Virus record (IMG/VR): IMGVR_UViG_3300021957_007032
Coordinates: 1-24,639 of that record
DNA from: a virus
Length of the DNA: 24,639 bases
Direction: 5' to 3' (one strand)
The notes below the pieces were generated by a model, which did no database searches, was not told the DNA's origin, and saw only the letters and a list, made by a program, of their open reading frames with translations. This document shows, one piece after another, positions 6,415 to 14,806 of this stretch (its first letter is position 1; every line of letters begins with the position of its first letter). A program made the translations under genes and the position numbers.

Positions 6415-7427
6415 ATTCTTTTTTCAGTCCATGTTTTTGGTGTTTTGTCATTTATTATTTCTAATGGCAAATGGTATTTAAAAGGTTTAGGATTTTTTCT
6501 AATCCAATCAGCAGTTTTTTTAACAGCTTCTTTAACACTAGTTGTTGTTTTGTAATTTAAATATTCTCTAGCTTTATTTGAAGAACACGTTGCATGTTTT
6601 ACTTCTTGAGGTCTACCGTTACTGTAATAAATTGGATCTTTGTTTAAACCAGTTTCATTAGAACATAAAGAAGCTAGTTCGTTAATTGTTATAGATTCTT
6701 CATCAGGTCCTATGTTAATAATTTCGTTAAAAAGATTTTCTTCTGTTCCCATTTTTTCCAAACATTGTATACAATCGCCGACATATGAAAAACACCTTGT
6801 CTGTGTACCATCTCCGTATATTATTGAAGGTTTACCTTGTAAATTTCTATTTAACATAATAGACATCACGTTTCTAAATGGATCGTCATACTTTTGATGT
6901 TCGCCAACAATATTATGAGGAACAGCAATGTTCCATTCTATTTCGTGTACTTTTCCAAGAACTTTAAGCACCTCCTCAGCTGCGACTTTTGCAATTCCAT
7001 AAGGGTCAACTGGTGCTGGGGACATTTCTTCTGTGAAAGGTGCTTTTTGATTACCATATCTTGCCATAGACGTGCAAAAGACGATTCTTTTGACTCCTGC
7101 TGAGATTGCAGCACTAAAAGTTGTAATTGAAGCTTCGAAGATGTTTCTTGTGATGAAACTAGGAGAGAAAACAGATAAGCCTTCATGAGCAGTAGCAGCA
7201 CAATGATAAAGAAGATCGCAACCTTCCATTGCTTTTTCCATACCTTTAAAATCACAGCAGTCAACGAGGTGAAAATCAACAAATTCTGGAACATTATCTT
7301 CTTCTCCTCCTATAAATGTATCATTGCCTACAACATCAAATCCTAACTGATTCATTCTTACTGCTAAGTGGTGACCTAAAAAACCTCCAACTCCTGTTAT
7401 AAAAACTTTCTTACGTTGATGTTCCAA
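6411..7427 (-). CDS. NAD-dependent sugar epimerase/dehydratase (extended SDR)
   Basis: This 338-residue extended short-chain dehydrogenase has the nucleotide-binding GVGGFLGHH at 12-20. The catalytic residues are Ser120 in CTSMARYG and the YGIAK tetrad (Tyr143, Lys147), with a downstream HNIVGEHQKYDDPFRNV substrate-binding stretch like UDP-glucose 4-epimerase relatives. It would make or epimerise a nucleotide sugar for the nearby transferases. The start appears to be TTG at 7427, since no in-frame ATG exists before the Rossmann strand. The gene overlaps the cupin end by 17 bases. Confidence 0.88.
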   Translation of the reverse strand: MEHQRKKVFITGVGGFLGHHLAVRMNQLGFDVVGNDTFIGGEEDNVPEFVDFHLVDCCDFKGMEKAMEGCDLLYHCAATAHEGLSVFSPSFITRNIFEASITTFSAAISAGVKRIVFCTSMARYGNQKAPFTEEMSPAPVDPYGIAKVAAEEVLKVLGKVHEIEWNIAVPHNIVGEHQKYDDPFRNVMSIMLNRNLQGKPSIIYGDGTQTRCFSYVGDCIQCLEKMGTEENLFNEIINIGPDEESITINELASLCSNETGLNKDPIYYSNGRPQEVKHATCSSNKAREYLNYKTTTSVKEAVKKTADWIRKNPKPFKYHLPLEIINDKTPKTWTEKRI

Positions 7428-7761
7428 TGGTTCTTCTCACTATATCGTCATGGTTAAATTCTGCCCAATATAATTCAAAAGCTACACCATCTTCAAGTCC
7501 TTCAAACTGATGAATCTTGCCAGGCTTTACTTGAGTAAATTGACCTGCTGTCAATATAGTCTCATCAACTAAACCTGACTGCTCGCCATCTTGCCAAACT
7601 CTTACAATCATTTTTCCAGACTCGACGAAAAAACCATTCCACTTATATCTATGTTCATGTTCTGAACATTTAAAGCCTTTTTTATATTCTATTCTATGAA
7701 ACTCAAGAACTCCATTAGCATGTATAAGTTCTGTTTGTCCCCATATTTTTCCTGCTTTCAT
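7411..7761 (-). CDS. Single-domain cupin
   Basis: The 116-residue cupin carries the metal-ligand signature GFKCSEHEHRYKWNGFFVESG (His35 and His37 in the first motif), and GKIHQFEG with His84 in the second. Such cupins include sugar epimerases, isomerases and small sensors. I prefer the ATG at 7761 over one 45 bases upstream: TTAGGAG lies five bases before it, directly at the end of the FkbM gene, and the cupin fold begins there. It probably acts on the nucleotide sugar handled by the epimerase next to it. Confidence 0.75.
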   Translation of the reverse strand: MKAGKIWGQTELIHANGVLEFHRIEYKKGFKCSEHEHRYKWNGFFVESGKMIVRVWQDGEQSGLVDETILTAGQFTQVKPGKIHQFEGLEDGVAFELYWAEFNHDDIVRRTIGTST

Positions 7762-7762
7762 A

Positions 7763-8275
7763 TTAACTCCTAACAAATATGTAATCGTGACCTTGTAGTT
7801 TATCAATTTCTTTTAAAACATAACCCCAACTTTCTAAAATCTCTTGTGAGTTGTTATCATCTCTGTTGATTTCACAACAAATAACGGGATTACATCTTTC
7901 TATAGTCTCTTTAGCTCCTTCTAGAACTTTAGGCTCATAACCTTCTACGTCAAGTTTTATAAAGCCAATATTATTATAGTTAAAACTATCTAATTTTTTT
8001 ATAATAACTTCTCTTTGACCATTTCCTTTTATTCTTCCAGCATTCATTGAAGTAAATCTAGTTGTATTATCATCTCCTAAAGCATGATTATATATCTCAA
8101 GATTATCTTGATACATGTATCTTGGAAATCTAAATTCAAATCCAATCACTTTTTTAAACTCTGGAGTCAAGTTTCTAGCAAACTCACCTCTTCTATAACC
8201 AACATCAATAGCTGTATCAAAATTTGTTACATATGGTTTACACTGTAACCAAGTTCCTAACCAAACGTCTTGCAT
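7763..8275 (-). CDS. FkbM family methyltransferase
   Basis: The 170-residue protein shows the full FkbM pattern. FDTAIDVGYRRGEFARNL (19-36) is the SAM-binding start and VIGFEFRF is at 43-50. The hallmark KKLDSFNYNNIGFIKLDVEG (93-112) leads into EPKVLEGAKETI. FkbM enzymes O-methylate sugars and natural products. It overlaps kdsA by 19 bases and ends at the cupin ribosome site. It is slightly short but complete, and the third methyltransferase of the cassette. Confidence 0.88.
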   Translation of the reverse strand: MQDVWLGTWLQCKPYVTNFDTAIDVGYRRGEFARNLTPEFKKVIGFEFRFPRYMYQDNLEIYNHALGDDNTTRFTSMNAGRIKGNGQREVIIKKLDSFNYNNIGFIKLDVEGYEPKVLEGAKETIERCNPVICCEINRDDNNSQEILESWGYVLKEIDKLQGHDYIFVRS

Positions 8276-9054
8276 TTATCGCTCATTTCTGTAAATAAAT
8301 TTAACTTTTCTATAATAGAAGATAAGTTTTTAATATCAATCATATTTGGTCCATCACTAGGAGCGTTATCGGGATCATCATGTACTTCCATAAAAAAACT
8401 ATCAATACCCATTGCTGCAGCAGCATATGATAATCTCGGAACATAATCTCTATTACCACCTGAACTAGTACCTAAACCTCCAGGTTTTTGAACACTGTGA
8501 GTAACGTCATATACAAATTTGTTATCAAAGTTGTCCATTATATATTGCATACCAGTAAAATCATTTACTAATGTATTATAACCAAAAGATGTTCCTCTCT
8601 CGGTTATCCAAACTTCTTTAGCATCGTCTGTTTTTGAAAGTATACCGTTCATGTCCCAAGGAGCTAGAAATTGTCCTTTTTTAACATTAACAATCATATC
8701 AGACTGACATGCTCTTTGTATAAGGTCTGTTTGTCTACATAAAAAAGCAGGTATTTGTATAACGTCTACAACGCCACTATCTGAAACATCAATTATATTA
8801 TTGTTTTCATGTACATCTGTAAGAAACATCATGTTTGGATAAATTAATTTTAGAGCTTGAAAATCTAACAAAGTTTCTACAATCCCAACACCTCTTTTTC
8901 CACTCATTGAACTTCTGTTGGCTTTATCAAACGATGCTTTATAATATAAGTTTTTTACTTTATTATTTGTTGCCTTTAGAATTGATTCTAATAATTTTTT
9001 TGAATGTTCAAGATTTTCATGTTGACATGGTCCTATAATTAAAGTGTCTATCAT
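8257..9054 (-). CDS. kdsA: 3-deoxy-8-phosphooctulonate (Kdo-8-P) synthase KdsA
   Basis: KdsA condenses arabinose-5-phosphate with PEP to give Kdo-8-phosphate, the precursor of the Kdo sugar joining lipid A to the LPS core and present in some capsules. The 265-residue protein has all family landmarks: YKASFDKANRSS (38-49), TDVHE (79-83), QIPAFLCRQTD (100-110), VKKGQFLAPWDM (124-135) and EVHDDPDNAPSDGPN (223-237). The presumed metal ligands Cys10 (GPC), His186 (THSVQ), Glu223 and Asp234 are all there, so this is the metal-dependent type. It forms ATGA with the nuclease upstream. A phage copy suggests boosting or redirecting Kdo supply for envelope remodelling. Confidence 0.96.
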   Translation of the reverse strand: MIDTLIIGPCQHENLEHSKKLLESILKATNNKVKNLYYKASFDKANRSSMSGKRGVGIVETLLDFQALKLIYPNMMFLTDVHENNNIIDVSDSGVVDVIQIPAFLCRQTDLIQRACQSDMIVNVKKGQFLAPWDMNGILSKTDDAKEVWITERGTSFGYNTLVNDFTGMQYIMDNFDNKFVYDVTHSVQKPGGLGTSSGGNRDYVPRLSYAAAAMGIDSFFMEVHDDPDNAPSDGPNMIDIKNLSSIIEKLNLFTEMSDKCKTFG

Positions 9055-9461
9055 AAAGTTACTAACTCTCTATTTTTTAAATGTTGTTCTTCTATATCAA
9101 CCTTTGATTGACCAAAATAAGCAACAGCGTGGTGCTTATCAATACAATATTGGTTAATAGATTTATCTGCATAGTTTGTTGTTCTCCACATTTCACCTAA
9201 AATTCTTCCAAACTTACCTTTACCATCTTTTTTGGTTTTTATAATAAGACCTTCTTTATCATCACACATTCCTTTGAGAAAATTTTTAGAAGCTAAACCA
9301 TATTTTTTCTCTTCCTTGTCTCTTGTTCTTGATTCAGGTGAATCTATTCCATACATTCTTATTCTTTGTTTCCTAAGCCAAACGCCAAATCCTAAATCAA
9401 TATCAACGTCAATAGTATCACCATCTACAACTCTCAGTAACTTACATTTATACTCAAACAT
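9051..9461 (-). CDS. Staphylococcal-nuclease-like (SNase) nuclease
   Basis: The 136-residue SNase domain has an intact active site: Asp13 and Asp15 in VVDGDT, Arg35, Asp40 and Glu43 in RIRMYGIDSPES, and Arg86 in GKFGRILGE. These correspond to the calcium ligands and the two arginines of the classic enzyme. There is no signal peptide, so it would act inside the cell on DNA or RNA unless released by lysis. The gene lies inside the sugar cassette, joined to its neighbours by TAATG and ATGA junctions, so it is co-expressed with them. Host DNA or RNA breakdown for nucleotides is a reasonable role. Confidence 0.9.
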   Translation of the reverse strand: MFEYKCKLLRVVDGDTIDVDIDLGFGVWLRKQRIRMYGIDSPESRTRDKEEKKYGLASKNFLKGMCDDKEGLIIKTKKDGKGKFGRILGEMWRTTNYADKSINQYCIDKHHAVAYFGQSKVDIEEQHLKNRELVTL

Positions 9462-10228
9462 TATGGTCTCCTTTCAATATCTTCTTCACTCAACTCAGTT
9501 CCAAACCAAGTCTCAATAATTTTAGCAGGTTTTTTTCCTTCATTGTAAGCTTTGTGCCAAGTCAATCTAGGAATATCAGCACTTTGTTTAACATGAAAGT
9601 TCTCAGTTAATTTATCACCGTTTGAATATTCTAAATCTATAGTTACATTTCCTTCTACTATATGCCAATGTTCAGATCTACACGTATGTCTTTGATCACT
9701 TAAACTTTTGCCAGGTTCAATTGTAAGTTCTTTTACAGCCCATCCATTTTGTTCATCTAAAACTCTGTACCATCCCCATGGTCTAATAACAATAGGAGCT
9801 TTAAAATCTTCTAAAATTTTTGAGGATGCATTTTTTTTATCTTTTCCTCCAATTCCAAATTTAAAATTAATATCAAATTCAGATAATAAAGGAGACTCCA
9901 TTTCTGGGATATTTTGTTTAGTTCTATCTCCACCATTCATAAAAATAAGTTCTCCGTCTGGAAACATAGCAGCTGCTCTTAAAATTATATCAATTGCTGA
10001 ATCGTCTGTATCATCAAAACTAGTAGCATAGTTTACATCATGCATAGATTTTAAAATAATTTTTCTTTCAATAAAAGGAAGAAATGGTCTACCTTTTTTT
10101 CTTGTTAACCATTCGTCAGAATTTACTCCTACAAGTAAAAAATCACAATGTTGTTTAGCTGCTTTTACGTAAGCAACGTGTCCTGAATGTATTGGGTCAA
10201 ATCCCCCAGATATTATTCCTATTTTCAT
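9461..10228 (-). CDS. Sugar nucleotidyltransferase fused to a mannose-6-phosphate-isomerase-type cupin
   Basis: Residues 1-142 form a cytidylyltransferase-like domain: GGFDPIHSGH (8-17, HxGH nucleotide site), GVNSDEWLTRKKGRP (34-48), GGDR (99-102) and KNASSKIL (132-139). It resembles the C-terminal half of HldE, which activates heptose phosphates. Residues about 144-255 are a cupin like the type II mannose-6-phosphate isomerase tail: IRPWGWYRVL (148-157), LTIEPGKSLSDQRH (168-181), RSEHWHIVEG (184-193), with His181, His187 and His225 as likely metal ligands. One chain could thus isomerise and activate a sugar phosphate. Both flanks are ATGA/TAATG junctions. The exact sugar is unknown. Confidence 0.85.
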   Translation of the reverse strand: MKIGIISGGFDPIHSGHVAYVKAAKQHCDFLLVGVNSDEWLTRKKGRPFLPFIERKIILKSMHDVNYATSFDDTDDSAIDIILRAAAMFPDGELIFMNGGDRTKQNIPEMESPLLSEFDINFKFGIGGKDKKNASSKILEDFKAPIVIRPWGWYRVLDEQNGWAVKELTIEPGKSLSDQRHTCRSEHWHIVEGNVTIDLEYSNGDKLTENFHVKQSADIPRLTWHKAYNEGKKPAKIIETWFGTELSEEDIERRP

Positions 10229-10860
10229 AAATTAAAATCCCTATCACTTGTTAATGATTTTGTATCACTAACTATTGCACATCTTGGTTGTATTCTTTCT
10301 ATTGTAACACCACATCTATCTGATATATGCATGTCAGCGGCTGTATAACCTTGTTTAAACGCAGATTCAACAAGTTTTTTAGCTGCATGAGGTTTTACAA
10401 TATAAGCATAAGCTCCTTTAGAAGTCTTAACACCTTTTCTTACTTCATAAAATTCTTCTACTTCTAATGCATTTTCTGCATAGTCAGGATTAGGTTCAAA
10501 TCTCCATGCATCTAAATGTAAAATATCTTGGAACTTTACATCAGGAATTGATTTTACAATTCTAGCATCATGTTCTAATATAAGAAAATTTTCGTTTTGT
10601 TTAGCACATTGTTCCCACAGAGAAAAATGTGACATAAAGCATCCTCTGACTCCAGGTTTACTGTTTTTTATTTCATAAAGTTTAGGACCTGGCGAATAAG
10701 GTTTAAGTCCTAATTCTTCAATAGCATGATCTGCTTTTGATGGAACAAATCCATTAACTATCTCTGCACTTATACCATTTTTGATACAAGAAGTTTGAGC
10801 TTCTAAAGCTGAATGCATACTATGCAATATTCCTTCTACCTGTATTATAAATGCCTTCAT
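10225..10860 (-). CDS. GT25 family (LPS-type) glycosyltransferase
   Basis: The 211-residue protein has the GT25 landmarks: GVRGCFMSHFSLWEQC (70-85) and FLILEHDARI (92-101), where bacterial LPS galactosyltransferases have LxxGExGCxxSH and VLEDD. I place the start at 10860 (MKAFIIQVEG), not 33 bases upstream. There it forms an ATGA junction with the gene before it and sits after an AAGGAG site. A possible outer-core or capsule sugar transferase. Confidence 0.82.
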   Translation of the reverse strand: MKAFIIQVEGILHSMHSALEAQTSCIKNGISAEIVNGFVPSKADHAIEELGLKPYSPGPKLYEIKNSKPGVRGCFMSHFSLWEQCAKQNENFLILEHDARIVKSIPDVKFQDILHLDAWRFEPNPDYAENALEVEEFYEVRKGVKTSKGAYAYIVKPHAAKKLVESAFKQGYTAADMHISDRCGVTIERIQPRCAIVSDTKSLTSDRDFNL

Positions 10861-11519
10861 AATCCATACATCTCCTTCAAAGTGTCTTTCCATTGCTTGT
10901 TATAGGGACATTCTCTATATTTTTCAAACCATGGACCTCCATCTGTATAATGAACTATCATTGGATCTTCTTCATAATAACCTGCTAGACTATTCCATTT
11001 GTTTTTTAAACTTCCAATACTATTTGCCCAATTCATTCTATGCAAATACATAGGTGTTTCTTCATTAACTAATTTTGGTGTTAACTTTTCACATTTAGAA
11101 TTGTTAAACAACATGACAGAAGACCAATTTTTTTTAGGATATATGTGTTGCATTTGTCCATCCATCTTCATAGTTGATTTAGGACTATAATCATGTTTAA
11201 CACACCACACATCATGGTCACCTTTAATTTCTTTAAATATGTGTTTCATATCTCCAAAAGCTAGGACATCACAATCCATAAACAACGAATATCCTTCATA
11301 ACCAGATAAGAAAGGGACTAAAAACCTACTAATTGTAAACTCAGTCGAAGCTTTTTTATCTCCTGCTCTCCAATAACATCCTTGCTCTCTCAATTCGTAT
11401 AATTTAAGAGGTATAACTTCTATATTAGGATCATATTTAAGTATTGAATATCTAGCAACTTGATATGCTATATCTTCTCTACTATCCCACCCAATAAAAA
11501 CTTTTAACTTTTTATCCAT
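10857..11519 (-). CDS. Glycosyltransferase, GT-A fold, DxD type
   Basis: The 220-residue transferase starts with KVFIGWDSREDIAYQVARYS, a motif of a GT8-like group common in marine phages and bacteria. The metal site is MDCDVL (DCD at 82-84), preceded by TEFTISRFLVP. GGPWFEKYREC near the C terminus is typical of the same group. The start is taken at 11519, where GGAG lies seven bases upstream, not 36 bases earlier. It overlaps the capsule-like gene upstream by eight bases. Confidence 0.82.
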   Translation of the reverse strand: MDKKLKVFIGWDSREDIAYQVARYSILKYDPNIEVIPLKLYELREQGCYWRAGDKKASTEFTISRFLVPFLSGYEGYSLFMDCDVLAFGDMKHIFKEIKGDHDVWCVKHDYSPKSTMKMDGQMQHIYPKKNWSSVMLFNNSKCEKLTPKLVNEETPMYLHRMNWANSIGSLKNKWNSLAGYYEEDPMIVHYTDGGPWFEKYRECPYNKQWKDTLKEMYGL

Positions 11520-12297
11520 ATGCATTCTCCATTGAAGTTTCCCATGCAAATCCATTATTAAACTCGTGTTTGTGAAATGAATGATACATACAATTGTTGA
11601 TTATTTTTTGTCTGTCAGGCTCTACGTTTAACTTATCTGTTTCTAAATCTTCCATTTTAAAAGAAGCAAAAAAAGCTGGACAGTATTTAAAACTTATTGT
11701 AGGAACACCTTTTATCATAGCATCTATAGCTAAATTAGAACCAAAACTTACTACACAATAAGCATCTCTTAGTTGTTCTTCCCAAGGTGGAGCTTTTTTT
11801 CCTTTAGCAGGTTTAGGTCTTATGACTAAATTTCTACCTGAAAATTCATTAATTGAATGTATTAACTTATTGAGCCAATTTATCTCTTCAAAGGCATCCA
11901 TATATGGTAACGATGGAGGAAGAATAAGAATGTTTTTACTATTCGATTTATTCTCCCTCCAAGGTTGCAACACACTTAGCTCCGGTGGTGTTCTATCATT
12001 TGGTCTATCTAGTAATCTTGTAGGTGCTGTTCCTTTAAAGGTAACTCTTTTCCAAAAAGGACCATAACCATTATCCATATAAAACCAATTTTTATCTTGT
12101 CTTACAGACTCTCTACATACAGCTCCACAACCTCTTAATGTTCCAGTAACGAATAAATTATCCATATCATTAGGAAACGTTGGGTTCCAATCAGGGTTAT
12201 CTTCACATTTAAGATATCTAACATTTTCTTGAGTTAACATGCCAAGCATAACTTGTTTAGCAGGTTTAGGATCTAAAAATGCATAATCTATCCCCAT
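11512..12297 (-). CDS. Capsule-synthesis-like (GT-B) protein, paralog 1
   Basis: The 261-residue protein resembles the C-terminal half of capsule polysaccharide synthesis proteins (KpsC/KpsS-like Kdo transferases). It has LVIRPKPAKGK (157-167), then AYCVVSFGSNLAIDAMIKGVP (179-199), the donor-binding strand and helix of GT-B enzymes. The same pair of motifs recurs in three other proteins of this cassette (13072-14028, 13997-14806, 14779-15630). With kdsA nearby, Kdo transfer is an attractive but unproven role. Confidence 0.72.
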   Translation of the reverse strand: MGIDYAFLDPKPAKQVMLGMLTQENVRYLKCEDNPDWNPTFPNDMDNLFVTGTLRGCGAVCRESVRQDKNWFYMDNGYGPFWKRVTFKGTAPTRLLDRPNDRTPPELSVLQPWRENKSNSKNILILPPSLPYMDAFEEINWLNKLIHSINEFSGRNLVIRPKPAKGKKAPPWEEQLRDAYCVVSFGSNLAIDAMIKGVPTISFKYCPAFFASFKMEDLETDKLNVEPDRQKIINNCMYHSFHKHEFNNGFAWETSMENAYG

Positions 12298-13085
12298 ATT
12301 TGTACTCTTTCTTTTGAGAATCCTACATCCTTACGTCTACCTTTTACATGATCCATATACTCACCTAAGATACCTTTAACAAAAGGATGCATCTTTCTCA
12401 CTTGTGTTTGATCTATTTTTACTTTAGCATTTTTAGCTGGTTGTGATAAATCATATGCTTTACATAATCCTGCGTCTCTCATTTCTCTCATTTCATGATC
12501 CCACACAATACTATCATGCCATCCGAGGTCATTGTATTTCTCAAACATCAAACCTTCATCATACATAGCTCTTATACGTTTAAAGTATTCTTTTGTTTCA
12601 GATAAAGTTGTATCCCATATCATAAAACCACACTCAGCGTATTTGTATCCTCTTTCAAGCAAAGACATAAAACATCCTTCTTTGACCAGTGTGTTAAAAA
12701 ATTCTAATGGAATAGCTTTAACTGGAACCACGTCGCCATCAATCCATCCAATATATCTAGCATCATCTTTTCTATTTTCATAGTGAGCCAATACTGCATA
12801 TACTTTATGACTAAATCTTACATGTTCATATTCAAAACTTTTATATTGTTTATCTCTAGGCTTCTTTCCTGAGTATTTTTCTTTATATTCTTTATAACCT
12901 TTTACTTCCTTATCAAAATCTAACATTTTAATTTTCTTAGGTTGTAGATCTACATTTGTTTCTTGTGCATATGCGTAATGTAGAACACCTTCTGGAAGTG
13001 CTTGATCAAAATAGTGTACGTGATTTCTTCCGTATCTGTCATATCCTGCTTGGTGAAATGTTGTACAAAAACTAAAAGTGTCCAA
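12288..13085 (-). CDS. Putative glycosyltransferase with DGD site
   Basis: The 265-residue protein has YIGWIDGDVVPVKAIP (111-126), a DxD-type metal site (DGD at 116-118), after a FSHKVYAVLAH helix. Further on, ECGFMIWD and GWHDSIVWDHEM resemble the acceptor and acidic regions of GT-A enzymes. The start looks like TTG at 13085, with AAAGGA about eight bases upstream and no in-frame ATG nearby. It separates capsule-like paralog 1 from the other three. Specificity is unknown. Confidence 0.68.
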   Translation of the reverse strand: MDTFSFCTTFHQAGYDRYGRNHVHYFDQALPEGVLHYAYAQETNVDLQPKKIKMLDFDKEVKGYKEYKEKYSGKKPRDKQYKSFEYEHVRFSHKVYAVLAHYENRKDDARYIGWIDGDVVPVKAIPLEFFNTLVKEGCFMSLLERGYKYAECGFMIWDTTLSETKEYFKRIRAMYDEGLMFEKYNDLGWHDSIVWDHEMREMRDAGLCKAYDLSQPAKNAKVKIDQTQVRKMHPFVKGILGEYMDHVKGRRKDVGFSKERVQIWG

Positions 13086-14028
13086 GTGTTTTTCCTTTCT
13101 GTAAATAATAATTAATAGTGGCTGGATTTTCTAACTCATTAATATGCCACGATGTGAAAGCCCAACCACTTAAATGATTGGTTCTATCGTTCCAGTTAAA
13201 TTTTTCAATATTCTCTAACATTTCTAAATTATTCTCACATGCATTATAAGCTATACACCTTTTGTCTAGTGCAAAAGTTGGTATTCCTTCTACAATTGCC
13301 TCAACAGCAGCGCTACTACTATGTGTAACAACAGCGAAAGACCTACGGATTGAATCCAATACTGATCGTCTAGCTCTTTCAGCGTATTCAATATTGACGT
13401 TTTCAAATCCTTCTTTAATGGCTTCTGGACCTCTCCTGTCTGGAGATGGATGTGCTCTGATTGTAATGTTTCTCTTAGTAATCTTTCTAATGTGTTCAAT
13501 TGTATCCCTCGCATATTGCCAATATGGTTTTGTATCATCATATTGCCATCCTTTTTCTGATTGTAGCAAGAATAGAATACTACCATCTTTGTTTATTATA
13601 GGATCTTTTTCTGTAAAGTTAAAATTTTTCTTAAACGTATCATATCTTGAACTGTCCATGTCTTTGTTAAAGAAATCACCTGTTCCAACACAGTCATTCA
13701 AACCTAATCTAAACATACCTGTTTCAGATACATTTAATTTATTTCTTATATAAACAGAATATAAACCTGTGTCTATATGAAAGGTTGGAATGTTTTTTTC
13801 TAATAAATTTTTTTTTAATAATGCTCTGTCAGTTCCTGTTTTTCTCTTTGTAACAGAACCAAACATGAAAGCAACATCAACGTCGTGAGCGTTTTGATCT
13901 TCATTATATACAACTTCGTGATTCAATTGCTCACATGATTTTTGTATCATTTTAAGAGCAGAGAATATTGGATTTTGTAGTGTTCTTTTGCTAGCTTTAA
14001 CTGAGCAGCCAGCGATTTGAATTTTCAT
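13072..14028 (-). CDS. Capsule-synthesis-like (GT-B) protein, paralog 2
   Basis: The 318-residue protein has ITIRAHPSPDRRG (188-200) and VVTHSSSAAVEAIVEGIP (233-250). These are the RxHP and S/T-H-S-S-x-x-x-x-E-A stretches typical of capsule synthesis and related GT-B sugar transferases, where His and Ser contact the donor phosphate. I start at ATG 14028 (MKIQIAG), not at a GTG 15 bases earlier: an AAGG site fits the ATG and it opens a clean first beta strand. It overlaps paralog 3 by 32 bases. Confidence 0.74.
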   Translation of the reverse strand: MKIQIAGCSVKASKRTLQNPIFSALKMIQKSCEQLNHEVVYNEDQNAHDVDVAFMFGSVTKRKTGTDRALLKKNLLEKNIPTFHIDTGLYSVYIRNKLNVSETGMFRLGLNDCVGTGDFFNKDMDSSRYDTFKKNFNFTEKDPIINKDGSILFLLQSEKGWQYDDTKPYWQYARDTIEHIRKITKRNITIRAHPSPDRRGPEAIKEGFENVNIEYAERARRSVLDSIRRSFAVVTHSSSAAVEAIVEGIPTFALDKRCIAYNACENNLEMLENIEKFNWNDRTNHLSGWAFTSWHINELENPATINYYLQKGKTLGHF

Positions 14029-14806
14029 AACATATACCTTCACGCATTTCTTTAATTGAGTATTGCTTATAAGCTAAATTAAAAAACAATTGTTCTCTAT
14101 TAAAGTATTCTGGTTTATTTATCTTGGAGAAATCTCTATTTGTACACCAAGCAGATGGAGCACACCTATGAGTACTAAAAACTGGAACTCCTATCTTTAA
14201 AGCATCTATAGCTACAATACTACCGCTTACAACAACAGCATGTGCATTAGCTAAATCTAAACTAATTTGATTTATACCAGCAACACTTGGACCACTGGTA
14301 CCGTTACCTCTAGGTTTCTTTCTTACTTCAATAGGTCTATTAGTATGACATCTAAGTGCTCTTGTAACATCAAAGATCCATTTATCAACACTTTTTCCAT
14401 GCATATGTTGAGTCATAGTTTCGCTTGAAGGACAAATTACAATTTTATCATGATAGTCAACATATTCAAAAAACTCAATATCATGACCCAACTTTTCAAA
14501 TCTATCTGAAGGTACATCTAATTTTCTATTATCATGTAAACCATTATAACACCATCTCCAGTACGTATTATCCCAATCTTCGTTGTTAGGATCATATCTT
14601 CCACTATATGGCATGTCACAAAAAATAAATCTATCTTTAACCATATATTCTGAATTATTACCAATCAGACCCCACAATACAAACATGTCAGTATTATGTT
14701 CGTTTATTTTTGCTCCTGGATACCCTTGTTCTAAGGCTGCGTATATTCTTTCCATCTTTGGTGATGGTCTTGGTTGGATTAAAGATAAGGTCGGAGTCTG
14801 TTCCAT
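13997..14806 (-). CDS. Capsule-synthesis-like (GT-B) protein, paralog 3
   Basis: The 269-residue relative of the two flanking genes has IEVRKKPRGNG (159-169) in place of RPHP, and AVVVSGSIVAIDALKIGVPVF (190-210) in place of the HSS helix. The histidine and proline of the first motif are changed, so donor specificity may differ or activity may be lost. The ATG has AAGGA six bases upstream. It overlaps paralog 4 by 28 bases. Confidence 0.7.
   Translation of the reverse strand: MEQTPTLSLIQPRPSPKMERIYAALEQGYPGAKINEHNTDMFVLWGLIGNNSEYMVKDRFIFCDMPYSGRYDPNNEDWDNTYWRWCYNGLHDNRKLDVPSDRFEKLGHDIEFFEYVDYHDKIVICPSSETMTQHMHGKSVDKWIFDVTRALRCHTNRPIEVRKKPRGNGTSGPSVAGINQISLDLANAHAVVVSGSIVAIDALKIGVPVFSTHRCAPSAWCTNRDFSKINKPEYFNREQLFFNLAYKQYSIKEMREGICYENSNRWLLS

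Noticed and set aside
6938-7294. 118-codon minus-strand frame inside the epimerase
   Set aside because: It is another frame of the well-supported epimerase gene, with unlikely composition and no family features.
7762-7806. Earlier ATG for the cupin gene
   Set aside because: The added 15 residues overlap the FkbM gene, and a good TTAGGAG site fits the ATG at 7761.
10861-10893. Earlier ATG for the GT25 gene
   Set aside because: The first beta strand begins at MKAFIIQ, which also forms an ATGA junction with the upstream gene.
13290-13586. 98-codon minus-strand frame inside capsule-like paralog 2
   Set aside because: It overlaps a gene with clear conserved motifs and has no ribosome site of its own.
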